From assembly GCF_015207705.1 (NCBI RefSeq), contig NZ_JADEWI010000018.1, positions 1 through 64,000 on the forward strand: 64,000 nt of DNA, given 5' to 3'. Shown here piece by piece: positions 8,542-16,970 of this stretch (position 1 is the first letter of the stretch; every line of letters starts with the position of its first letter). The position numbers were made by a program, and so were the translations under genes. The notes beneath the pieces were generated by a model. The model saw only the letters and a list, made by a program, of their open reading frames with translations, did not search any database and had not been told where the DNA came from. The DNA comes from Nostoc sp. LEGE 06077. Its GTDB lineage: Bacteria > Cyanobacteriota > Cyanobacteriia > Cyanobacteriales > Nostocaceae.

Positions 8542-11500
8542 ATGGTGAGCAATCTTGTTAGTATTCCCGGATATCACATTAGAGAAGAACTCTACAATGG
8601 TTCGAGAACACTGGTTTATCGCGCAGTCAGAGAAAGCGACTCAGTACCAGTAGTTATAAAATTGCTGAAAAATCCCTATCCCAGCTTTAGCGAACTCTTG
8701 TTGTTTCGCAATCAATACACCATTGGGAAAAATCTCAACTCACCTTTGATTATCCAAACTTATAGCCTTGAACCCGTACATAATGGCTATATGTTAGTTA
8801 TGGAAGATTTTGGCGGAATTTCGCTGAAGGAGTGGAGAATTGGAAAAACCTTACCATCTCTACAAGAGTTTTTAGTTTTAGCGATCGCTATCTGCAACAT
8901 CCTAGACTTACTGTACCATGAGCGGATTATTCATAAAGATATCAAACCCAGCAATATCTTAATTAATCCCGAAACCAAGCAAGTTAAATTAATTGACTTT
9001 AGCATCGCATCATTACTCCCTAGAGAAACCCAAACCCTGGTTAACCCCAATGTCTTAGAAGGAACACTCGCTTATATATCTCCAGAACAAACCGGGAGAA
9101 TGAATCGCGGGATTGACTACCGGACAGATTTTTATTCTCTGGGTGTGACTTTCTTTGAATTACTCACAGGTGAGTTACCATTTTTATCAAATGATGCAAT
9201 GGAATTGGTACATTGTCACATTGCTAAAGCACCACCACTAGTAAATGAGATTAATCCGCAAATCCCATCTGTACTGTCGGAAATAGTTAGCAAGTTGATA
9301 GCCAAAAATGCCGAAGACCGCTATCAAAGTGCATCAGGATTAAGATTTGATTTAGAAACCTGTTTACATCAGTTAATAGAAACTGCTGAGATTAAATCTT
9401 TTGCAATTGCCAAAAATGATGTGTGCGATCGCTTTATCATTCCCGATAAACTCTATGGTAGAGAAGCCGAAGTAGAAACCTTACTCCAAGCATTTGAGCG
9501 CGTCAGTCTTGGTGCAACAGAAATGATGTTAGTGGCTGGGTTTTCTGGAATTGGGAAAACTGCTGTCATCAACGAAGTGCATAAACCAATTGTACAGCAA
9601 CGGGGTTATTTTATTAAAGGTAAATTTGATCAGTTTAATCGCAATATTCCTTACAGTGCCTTTGTGCAAGCCTTCCGCGATTTAATTGGACAATTGTTAT
9701 CAGAAAGTGACTTACAGATTCAGCAATGGAAAAACAAAATATTAGATGCTGTTGGCGAAAATGCACAGGCAATCATTGAAGTCATCCCCGAACTAGAAAT
9801 AATTATTGGTCAACAACCACAAGCAATAGAGTTATCAGGAACGGCAGCAGAAAATAGATTTAATTTATTATTCAAGAAATTTACTCAAGTCTTTACCAGT
9901 GGTGAACATCCCTTAGTGATGTTTTTAGATGATTTGCAATGGGCAGATTCAGCATCACTGAAGTTAATACAGCTTTTAATGGCTGATACAGGTCGTCTTT
10001 TGCTCATTGGGGCTTATCGTGATAACGAAGTTCGTCCTGGTCATATATTGCTATTGACTTTGAGTGAAATTCAAAAAACATCAGCAACCATTCAAACAAT
10101 TATTTTAACGCCATTAAGTCAATCCCAAATAAATTATTTAGTTGCTGATACACTTAAATGTCAAGCACACTTGGCAGAAAATCTTTCTGCCTTAGCTTAT
10201 CAAAAAACTCAAGGTAATCCGTTTTTTGCTACCCAGTTTCTCAAGGCATTACATCAAGAAAAAATTATTCAATTTGATTTGGAGTTAGGCTGCTGGCAAT
10301 GTGATATTGTACAGGTAACAACTCAAGCACTCACAGATGATGTTTTGACCTTTATGGTTTTCCAATTGCGAAAACTACTGCCATCAACTCAATATATCTT
10401 GCAGTTAGCAGCTTGTATTGGCAATCAGTTTGATTTGGCAACTTTGGCAATTGTTTTAGAACAATCAGAAATTGCAACTGCTACAAATTTATGGGAAGCA
10501 TTACAAGAAGGATTGATTTTACCCATTAGTGAGGTTTATAAGTTTTATCAAGATTGGTCATTAGAAAAGAGTGAAAAAATAGACACATCAGCGGCTAACA
10601 GCAGAGTAGGACAAAGCACAGCTACTTATAAATTTTTACATGACAGAGTACAACAAGCTGCATATTACCTGATTCCCGATGACCAAAAACAGATAACTCA
10701 CTACCAAATCGGACAACTGCTACTGCAACAGATTAGCCCAGCAGCAAGAGAAGATCGGATTTTTGAAATAGTTAATCAGTTAAATCACGGAACTGCCTTA
10801 ATTACCGAACAAACACAACGAGATGAATTAGCACAACTTAATTTAATTGCTTGTCGCAAAGCCAAAAGTTCCACCGCCTATCAAGCTGCGGGTGAATATG
10901 CCGCAGTTGGATTGTCTCTGTTAGGAGAAAAAGCCTGGCAACAACAATATGAAATGACTCTCAATTTTCATGAATTAGGCGCGGAAATTGCTTCTTTATG
11001 TGGCGATTTTGCGGTGATGGAACAATTGATTGATACCGTGATCACACAGGCGCACTCTTTACTAGAAAAAGTCAATGTCTACTGTATTAAAATTCAGTCT
11101 TATGTATTCCAAAATCAACCTATTGAAGCCCTTGATAGTGGACAGAAGCTTCTACAAGAGTTTGGGGTAATGTTTGCCGAATCACCCACACCAGTAGATA
11201 TTCAACAATCAATTCAAGCGATTAACGAACTAATTGGAGATAGAGAAATTGCCGATTTAATTGATTTACCTGTAATGACAAATAAGGAAGTATTGGCAAT
11301 TATTCAGATTGCCAGTAGTCTGATTCCACCAGCGTACAACTCTGGTTCTATTTTGTGTCCATTACTGATTGCATTGTCAGTCAAATTATCCATTCAGTAT
11401 GGCAATACAATAATTTCTGCATTTAGTTATGCTAACTATGCTGTTATTCTCTGCAATCTTTTACAAGATATAGATCAAGCCACAAAGTTTGGTCAATTGT

Positions 11501-13971
11501 CACTGCAAATTATCTCGAAATTTGACGCTAAAGCGATTAAACCGGAAGTGTTTTTAGTGTTGGGAGGTTTTGTGCTGCACCGCAAATCTCACATCAAAGA
11601 TATCCTCCCACTGTTGCAAGAAGGTTACGTGACTGGTTTAGAAGTTGGTAGCACAAAGTTTGCTGGATACCACGCCCGTACTTTTTGTAACGCTGCTTTT
11701 TGGGGTAATCAGCCACTTGTTAACTTAGAGCAAAATGCTCGTGCTTACTACAATGGGTTAATGCAACTCAACCAAGTGGGACTAGCTAATCATTGTCGGC
11801 TTTCTTGGCAGACTGCATTAAATTTGCTGGGTTTTGGGGAGCATCCTTGTATTTTGTCTGGGGAAGCTGCACAAGAGATGGAAATTCTGCCACAAATCAT
11901 CTCTGATAATGATTTAAGTGAGTTGTATGTGTTCCATTCATATAAACTCATACTCTGCTTCTTGTTTGGAGAAATTGAACAAGCACAAAACCATGCGGTT
12001 GAGTGCCGTCGCCACTTAATAGCGGCTCAGGGACTAGTATATGAACCTTCATTTTATTTCTATGATTCTTTGACTGCTTTAGCAGCTAAGAATTTGCAAG
12101 AAACATCAGAAGTATGGCAACAGGTAGAGCAAAACCAAACTCAGCTAAAACAACACTGGGCGCACTATGCGCCGATGAATTATCAACATAAAGTTGATTT
12201 GGTGGAAGCTGAAAAATGTCGAGTGTTAGGCAAGAATTATGAAGCAGCGGATTATTACGATCGGGCAATTTCTGGAGCTAAAACTAACGAATATATTCAA
12301 GAAGAAGCCCTAGCCAATGAACTTGCTGCTAAATTTTATCTCGATTGGGGCAGACAGCGTATCGCCCAAGACTATATGATTCAAGCCTACTACGCCTATG
12401 CTCGTTGGGGTGCTAAAGCTAAGGTTATTGATTTAGAACAGCGCTATCCACAACTACTGACTTCTATATTCCAACAAACTCCTACTTCCCTCTCAATTCA
12501 AGAAACTGTCTTTCCCTTGGGAACTGTTACCTCTACCAATTCTTCCACTAGTATCTCTGATTCCCTTGATTTAGCTACTATTCTCAAAGCTTCTCACAGC
12601 CTTTCTAGCGAAATTGAACTCAAAAAATTACTTGCATCGTTGCTGCATATCGTTATTGAAAATGCGGGGGCTGATAAATGCGTGTTAATGCTCTTGCAAG
12701 ACGATTCGCTCAAGGAAATCAACGATAATCGCCTGCTGATTAATGGCTTGATTACCTTGGGAACAGAACCAGTTGTGTTACAGCGCCTCCCCATTGAGGA
12801 TAACCAGAACATTCCTCTCAAACTAATTTACAAAGTCAAAAATGAACAGCAGACATCTGTGCTAATAGATGCGATCGCTGATCCAGTTTTCGGGAATGAT
12901 CCATATATCATCCGTCAGCAACCCAAGAGTATTTTATGCAGCCCAATTTTACATCAAGGTAAGTTGCGCGGGGTGTTATACCTAGAAAATAGTTTAGTGA
13001 CAGGGGCGTTTACCAGCGATCGCCTCGAACTCCTGAATGTCATCTGTACTCAAGCCGCAATTGCTCTAGAAAATGCGCGATTGTATGAGCGATCGCAGCA
13101 ATATGCCCAAGAATTAGAACAAGCGTTAGATAATTTGCAAAATGCCCAATTACAAATGATCCAAAGTGAAAAGATGTCTGCATTAGGTAACTTAGTTGCT
13201 GGTGTAGGTCACGAGATGAATAATCCTTTAGGTTTTATTGCGGCCAGTCTCCAACAAGCTAAACCTATTGTTACTGATATCGTTGAACATCTCAAACTAT
13301 ATCAAGAAAATTTCCCCAACAAGAGTGATCAAATTCTCAACCATGAGGTCAAAATTGATTTGGAATATACCTTGGAAGATTTACCAAAGATGATTGATGC
13401 TATGAATATGGCTTGCGACAGGCTCAAAAATATCAGCACTAGTCTCCGCACCTTCTCCCGTGCTGATCAAGATTATAAAGTGCCATTTAATATCCATGAA
13501 GGCATTGATAGCACCATTTTAATTTTGAAACATCGTCTCAAAGCTAACAACCAACGCCCCGCTATTGAAATTATTACTAACTACGGTAATTTACCTCAAG
13601 TCGAATGTTTCCCTGGGCAATTAAATCAGGTATTTATGAATATCTTAGCTAATGCTATTGATGCTTTAGATGAATCGAACACTGGGCGGGGTTTTGCAGA
13701 AATTCAAGCCAACCCCAATCGGATTACTATGACAACTTCAGTCGAAAATTCTCTAGTTAAAATTGCCATTTTGGATAATGGTAAGGGGATGAGTACAGAA
13801 GTTCAACAAAAAATATTTGACCATTTATTTACTACAAAAGCTGTAGGGAAAGGTACTGGGTTAGGTTTGGCTATCGCTCGTCAAATAGTTGAAGAAATTC
13901 ATGGTGGAAAATTGAGGTGCCATTCTATTTTGGGCGAAGGTACAGAGTTTATGATTGAAATACCAGTTTGA
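8542..13971 (+). CDS. giant hybrid Ser/Thr kinase-AAA-GAF-histidine kinase
   Basis: This 1809-residue protein resembles the two-kinase (HstK-like) signalling proteins of heterocystous cyanobacteria. Residues 1-270 are a Ser/Thr kinase (catalytic loop HKDIKPSN at 131, then LIDFSIAS, which is DFS instead of DFG, and a GTLAYISPEQTGR activation segment). About 305-700 is an AAA ATPase (Walker A GFSGIGKTAV at 333, Walker B VMFLDDLQWAD near 460). About 720-1330 is a helical, TPR-like linker. About 1360-1520 is a GAF domain. The end is a histidine kinase with GHEMNNPLGF (His1557) and HATPase boxes (DNGKGM, GTGLGLAIARQIV). No membrane segment is seen, so it is probably cytoplasmic. It lies 75 bp downstream of a copy of its own 3' end. 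Confidence 0.92.
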   Translation: MVSNLVSIPGYHIREELYNGSRTLVYRAVRESDSVPVVIKLLKNPYPSFSELLLFRNQYTIGKNLNSPLIIQTYSLEPVHNGYMLVMEDFGGISLKEWRIGKTLPSLQEFLVLAIAICNILDLLYHERIIHKDIKPSNILINPETKQVKLIDFSIASLLPRETQTLVNPNVLEGTLAYISPEQTGRMNRGIDYRTDFYSLGVTFFELLTGELPFLSNDAMELVHCHIAKAPPLVNEINPQIPSVLSEIVSKLIAKNAEDRYQSASGLRFDLETCLHQLIETAEIKSFAIAKNDVCDRFIIPDKLYGREAEVETLLQAFERVSLGATEMMLVAGFSGIGKTAVINEVHKPIVQQRGYFIKGKFDQFNRNIPYSAFVQAFRDLIGQLLSESDLQIQQWKNKILDAVGENAQAIIEVIPELEIIIGQQPQAIELSGTAAENRFNLLFKKFTQVFTSGEHPLVMFLDDLQWADSASLKLIQLLMADTGRLLLIGAYRDNEVRPGHILLLTLSEIQKTSATIQTIILTPLSQSQINYLVADTLKCQAHLAENLSALAYQKTQGNPFFATQFLKALHQEKIIQFDLELGCWQCDIVQVTTQALTDDVLTFMVFQLRKLLPSTQYILQLAACIGNQFDLATLAIVLEQSEIATATNLWEALQEGLILPISEVYKFYQDWSLEKSEKIDTSAANSRVGQSTATYKFLHDRVQQAAYYLIPDDQKQITHYQIGQLLLQQISPAAREDRIFEIVNQLNHGTALITEQTQRDELAQLNLIACRKAKSSTAYQAAGEYAAVGLSLLGEKAWQQQYEMTLNFHELGAEIASLCGDFAVMEQLIDTVITQAHSLLEKVNVYCIKIQSYVFQNQPIEALDSGQKLLQEFGVMFAESPTPVDIQQSIQAINELIGDREIADLIDLPVMTNKEVLAIIQIASSLIPPAYNSGSILCPLLIALSVKLSIQYGNTIISAFSYANYAVILCNLLQDIDQATKFGQLSLQIISKFDAKAIKPEVFLVLGGFVLHRKSHIKDILPLLQEGYVTGLEVGSTKFAGYHARTFCNAAFWGNQPLVNLEQNARAYYNGLMQLNQVGLANHCRLSWQTALNLLGFGEHPCILSGEAAQEMEILPQIISDNDLSELYVFHSYKLILCFLFGEIEQAQNHAVECRRHLIAAQGLVYEPSFYFYDSLTALAAKNLQETSEVWQQVEQNQTQLKQHWAHYAPMNYQHKVDLVEAEKCRVLGKNYEAADYYDRAISGAKTNEYIQEEALANELAAKFYLDWGRQRIAQDYMIQAYYAYARWGAKAKVIDLEQRYPQLLTSIFQQTPTSLSIQETVFPLGTVTSTNSSTSISDSLDLATILKASHSLSSEIELKKLLASLLHIVIENAGADKCVLMLLQDDSLKEINDNRLLINGLITLGTEPVVLQRLPIEDNQNIPLKLIYKVKNEQQTSVLIDAIADPVFGNDPYIIRQQPKSILCSPILHQGKLRGVLYLENSLVTGAFTSDRLELLNVICTQAAIALENARLYERSQQYAQELEQALDNLQNAQLQMIQSEKMSALGNLVAGVGHEMNNPLGFIAASLQQAKPIVTDIVEHLKLYQENFPNKSDQILNHEVKIDLEYTLEDLPKMIDAMNMACDRLKNISTSLRTFSRADQDYKVPFNIHEGIDSTILILKHRLKANNQRPAIEIITNYGNLPQVECFPGQLNQVFMNILANAIDALDESNTGRGFAEIQANPNRITMTTSVENSLVKIAILDNGKGMSTEVQQKIFDHLFTTKAVGKGTGLGLAIARQIVEEIHGGKLRCHSILGEGTEFMIEIPV

Positions 13972-14040
13972 TATTTTCCCAATAGAAAAAATAGAAATAT
14001 CTACACTCTTCATATCACAAACCCGTTGGTTCATCTGCTA

Positions 14041-14073
14041 GTCGCACAGAATTCAATTATCAATTCTGGCGAC
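14041..14073. repeat. inverted repeat downstream of giant kinase
   Basis: GTCGCACAGAATT (14041-14053) pairs with AATTCTGGCGAC (14062-14073) around an 8-base loop, with one bulged A. No T-run follows. It may be an mRNA 3'-end hairpin or part of a dispersed repeat: the following CTCCTGAATTAT also occurs beside the palindrome at 7881. Confidence 0.4.
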
Positions 14074-14222
14074 TGACTCCTGAATTATGTTTTGGTAAAA
14101 AATTACACAGGGGAGTATTTACGCCCATATATTTGGGAACAGGAAGTGTATTGTTTGCCAACTTAGTAATTGCTTACCACTATAATAAAGTGCTAATCAA
14201 CCCAAAATATTCAAGGCTTGGG

Positions 14223-14975
14223 TTAATTTCTTAAAGTACTAGAAAATAGTTGGTTTGTAAGTATGAATGGGAGATGATGTGTCTGCCAAAATTTTAACAT
14301 CTGTTCACCGACTGGTTGCGGATAGAAGTAGTGAAAAAAGTGATGTCCTTTGGAAAATTCCCAAAGATCATCTTCTGGCTTTAAATTGTTTAACCATTTT
14401 TTCAATACTGATGAATTAACAATCGGATCATTTTTACTACCACATATCATCATGGGCATAGAGACACCACCTTGGGGTAACTCAATCAACTTGAAAAGAG
14501 AATGTGATAAAGGAGTTTGATCCAAATCTCGATTTAACACAGCTATTAACTTTTTAGTAGTATTATGTGGTTGTTCACCGAACAGATGACGAACACTATT
14601 TGCTAATACCTGCTCACGACTGATGGGAAAGAATTGTCTTTGTAGATAATAGTGGACGTGCCAAGTATTTGCCGCTTGAGGAGCTACAGCCAGAATAATG
14701 AGTGATCGCACTTTTTCGGGATATCGCCGTGCATAAGTTAAGGCGATCGCACCACCCGCGCCATGACCTGCTAAATTTACTGGGTAAGCATACTCTGATA
14801 AAAACTCATCCAATAAATCCACAGCCTCATTTATTGAAGCACCTTCATCCTTACCAGGGCGATATTCCCACTGAGACACATTGGCATATTGCGATATGTA
14901 TTGTAGTAAGGGTTTATCGAACCGCTGTAATACAGGACTAGAACTAATCCAAACAACATCAAGCTCATCAGACAT
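14223..14975 (-). CDS. alpha/beta hydrolase-fold protein with replaced nucleophile
   Basis: This 250-residue protein has the alpha/beta hydrolase fold: a short strand-rich N-terminus, a nucleophile elbow at 69-75 followed by AIALTYARRYPEKVRSLIIL, an acid loop MMICGSKNDPIVNSSVL and a C-terminal GHHFFHYF histidine. The elbow reads G-H-G-A-G where the family consensus is G-x-S-x-G, so residue 72 is glycine instead of the serine nucleophile. Asp and His candidates are kept. It may be a non-hydrolytic binding protein or use another mechanism. The ATG at 14975 is the obvious start. No operon partner. Confidence 0.8.
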   Translation of the reverse strand: MSDELDVVWISSSPVLQRFDKPLLQYISQYANVSQWEYRPGKDEGASINEAVDLLDEFLSEYAYPVNLAGHGAGGAIALTYARRYPEKVRSLIILAVAPQAANTWHVHYYLQRQFFPISREQVLANSVRHLFGEQPHNTTKKLIAVLNRDLDQTPLSHSLFKLIELPQGGVSMPMMICGSKNDPIVNSSVLKKWLNNLKPEDDLWEFSKGHHFFHYFYPQPVGEQMLKFWQTHHLPFILTNQLFSSTLRN

Positions 14976-15097
14976 AAAAACTCTAAAGCCTCAAAAATTC
15001 AGTAACTTTAATCACCACAAATACACATATTTTGTCTTCAACCCTTAGCGTTACTTCACGCCAACCTCTGTGACACTTTGCGTCTAAAAACGTAAGT

Positions 15098-15124
15098 ATT
15101 CAGGAGTCAGAATTCAGGAGTCAG
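15098..15124. repeat. tandem 13-mer repeat (STRR-like)
   Basis: ATTCAGGAGTCAG occurs at 15098-15110 and 15112-15124, a period of 14. Short tandem repeats of this kind are typical of Nostoc/Anabaena intergenic DNA. Confidence 0.7.
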
Positions 15125-15169
15125 AAGGTTTAAAGAATCAGGAGAAATATTTGATGAATTAATTTGCTA

Positions 15170-15281
15170 GGCGTTGCATAAATGCGGGATGAAATCATAA
15201 AATTCTAATTTTCAAACTCTTGCTCTTTGCGCCTTTGCGGCTTTGCGTGAGACAAAAATCATCCCCTCAATCAGCAACGCC
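15170..15281. mobile_element. MITE-like element, 112 bp, with 8-bp target duplication
   Basis: The terminal inverted repeats are GGCGTTGC (15170-15177) and GCAACGCC (15274-15281), continuing imperfectly inward to GGATGA / TCATCC. ATTTGCTA flanks both sides exactly (15162-15169 and 15282-15289), as expected for an 8-bp target-site duplication. The element has no coding capacity. Its interior carries the TTTGCGCCTTTGCGGC-type repeat. Confidence 0.75.
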
Positions 15282-15456
15282 ATTTGCTAATCCTATAGAT
15301 ATTTCTAAATTCTGGCTTCTGAACGGCAGTTGCTTTATGCCGGGAAACCCGTCCACCGCACTGCCTCCTCCTGGGTGCTGAATTCTTACCTAAAAACAAA
15401 ACTCTCTGTGTGCATCTGTGGTGAATCATCAGGTATACAAATTTGTATTGCTAAAA

Positions 15457-15968
15457 CTACAACCCAAACTCTCTTTTCAACTGAGATACCCACTCTTTTA
15501 TCCGTTCATCTGTTAAATCAGATTGATTCTCTTCATCAATTGCTAATCCCACAAACTTGCCATTTTTCAACGCTATAGAATCGTTAAAATTATATCCATC
15601 CGTTAACCAATAGCCGACAGTTTTACCACCCAGTTGGGAGATTTTTTCTTCTAAGATTCCCATTGCATCCTGAAAATTATCGGCATATCCTATCTGATCG
15701 CCAGTGCCAAAATAGGCAATTACTTTACCATTAAAGTTTATGTCATCTAGTTCTGGAAGAAAGCCTTCCCAATCACTTTGCAATTCCCCAACATTCCAAG
15801 TAGGACAGCCCACAATCAAATATTCATACTCATCAAAATCAGCAGCATCTGCTTGAGAAATGTCGTGCAGTGTCACCACACCATTACCAAACTCATCCCG
15901 AATAATTTCTGCCACAGATTCTGTTTTACCAGTCTGAGTACCGTAGAATAAACCAATTTTTTTGACAT
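15457..15968 (-). CDS. isiB: flavodoxin, apparently frameshifted at its first codons
   Basis: Long-chain cyanobacterial flavodoxin (about 170 residues), the FMN electron carrier that replaces ferredoxin under iron limitation. Diagnostic blocks are IGLFYGTQTGKTESVAEII (phosphate loop), GCPTWNVGELQSDWEGF, VIAYFGTGDQIGYADNFQDA and the C-terminal VSQLKREFGL. The expected start MSKKIGLF is one base out of frame: the ATG at 15968, with an AGGTG five bases upstream, is followed by a run of seven A where eight would restore the frame. The only upstream in-frame start is a TTG at 16002 without a visible ribosome site. The promoter region at 16140-16290 is AT-rich with inverted repeats; iron control is likely from family knowledge only. 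Confidence 0.88.
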
Positions 15969-15973
15969 TTTGA

Positions 15974-15978
15974 CACCT
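15974..15978 (-). promoter_or_regulatory. ribosome binding site of the flavodoxin gene
   Basis: AGGTG on the minus strand, five bases before the ATG at 15968. It argues that 15968 is the ancestral start even though that ATG is now out of frame with the flavodoxin body. Confidence 0.5.
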
Positions 15979-16002
15979 GATATTTAGAAGACAAAATTGC
16001 AA

Positions 16003-16366
16003 TGAATAATCAATAAGTATCTAGACTTGGCGATGAGAAGTCATGCCTGTATAAGCCAGTCCGCCTGCACAGACTAACAAAAAGATGATTTGATTTATCC
16101 ACGCAGAGTTGCTGAGAGGATAAGGACGGAGGAGACTTCATATAGCTCATACAAGATATTGCATGGGCTATATGATTGCCCAGCTTATTGAATATCTATA
16201 TCAATAAGCTTTGAGGATATCTTATCAGATTTATTGCGATATATTCTCAGTAGCTTCAGAGAAATTTTGGTAAAAATCAGGATTGGTTGAAAAATATGGC
16301 AGATAACAGGTGAGAGGTAACAAAGATTGATCGCCTTGCAATGCCCTAACTAGCGTGGCTACAGCT
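16003..16366. other. upstream region of flavodoxin gene
   Basis: No gene supported. The 16021-16140 part resembles repeat-derived intergenic DNA. The part at 16140-16290 is AT-rich and contains the inverted repeat at 16182-16210 and a weaker TATAGC/GCTATA pair at 16141-16172. These are the only candidates seen for regulatory sites of the flavodoxin gene. Confidence 0.4.
16182..16210. promoter_or_regulatory. perfect 10-bp inverted repeat upstream of flavodoxin
   Basis: AGCTTATTGA (16182-16191) and TCAATAAGCT (16201-16210) are perfect inverted copies separated by nine bases. It lies about 215 bp upstream of the flavodoxin start. Possible operator or RNA hairpin; not a terminator on either strand because no T-run follows. 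Confidence 0.35.
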
Positions 16367-16585
16367 TATATAGGAATCCGACTTGATTATTGAAATTACT
16401 TGTGTGGGTGGGGAATAGGGAACAGGGAACCGGAAAAAAAGTTGTAGGGGCGAACAGCCGTACCCTGTGGGAACGCTAAGAGCGAACGCCCCTACGATTT
16501 CTTGTATGTGTTTCAAGATTTTAGAGAATTGGTATAACAGAGGTGTGCTGAGTTTTTTCTCCAAATCAAATATGATTCCTATATA
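16367..16585. mobile_element. MITE-like element, about 219 bp, TA-type ends
   Basis: The ends are TATATAGGAATC (16367-16378) and GATTCCTATATA (16574-16585). The inner bases TTGATT / AATCAA also pair, giving 18 of 22 matches. The TA steps at both ends fit a TA target duplication as made by IS630/Tc1-type transposases. Inside is a second inverted repeat, GTAGGGGCG (16444-16452) with CGCCCCTAC (16487-16495). No transposase is encoded. The right end supplies the stop codon of the small membrane protein gene. Confidence 0.65.
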
Positions 16586-16818
16586 AATAAAAACAAAGCA
16601 ATTAAAATTGCACTCAAAGCAATAGCAAACATAATCGCGTATTCAACTCTACGACTAAAAAATCCTACAGCAGCTACTAGAGCGATCGCTAGTCCAATAA
16701 TCCCGACATACTGACCTTTCTGTAAGTTGCGTGCAATAAGTGGGTCTTGGTTTGTTCCTGGTGGTGGAGTTTCTTGAATTGTGCGTGGAGATGGTAATTC
16801 TTGTGCTAATAACTTCAT
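16579..16818 (-). CDS. small two-helix membrane protein, unknown function
   Basis: This 79-residue protein has a polar, proline-rich N-terminus (about 1-35) and two hydrophobic segments (about 38-54 and 60-79) separated by FFSRRVEYAI. The ATG at 16818 is preceded by AGGAG at a normal distance, which supports a real gene. The reading frame ends in LFLFI with a TAG lying inside the terminal repeat of the adjoining MITE-like element, so the native C-terminus may have been altered. No family recognised. Confidence 0.65.
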   Translation of the reverse strand: MKLLAQELPSPRTIQETPPPGTNQDPLIARNLQKGQYVGIIGLAIALVAAVGFFSRRVEYAIMFAIALSAILIALFLFI

Positions 16819-16970
16819 AAAATTACTCCTGAAAATACCCTAATTTTAATGAATATAATTTGTAAAAATAAAATTATAGAAAACAGCATTCTTCATTAGA
16901 TGATTTCAGGATTTCATATAAACATAAAATTCTTATCACTCTTTAGTTAGATTATTGAGAGGGTATTCGT

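Larger units (their letters stand above)
14976..15456. other. repeat-rich intergenic region, 481 bp
   Basis: No gene recognised. It holds a tandem 13-mer (15098-15124), a MITE-like element with target duplication (15170-15281), segments of the CTTTGCG-type intergenic repeat, and a block at about 15325-15360 (GTTGCTTTATGCCGGG) that recurs at about 61843-61878. Confidence 0.6.

Noticed and set aside
16021-16137. Minus-strand frame with a hydrophobic helix (INQIIFLLVCAGGLAYTGM) upstream of flavodoxin
   Set aside because: There is no start codon; a TGA immediately precedes the frame, and the DNA resembles intergenic repeat sequence. Not supportable as a gene.
16346-16564. 72-codon minus-strand reading frame
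   Set aside because: It lies almost wholly inside the MITE-like element at 16367-16585 and its residues are translated repeat sequence.
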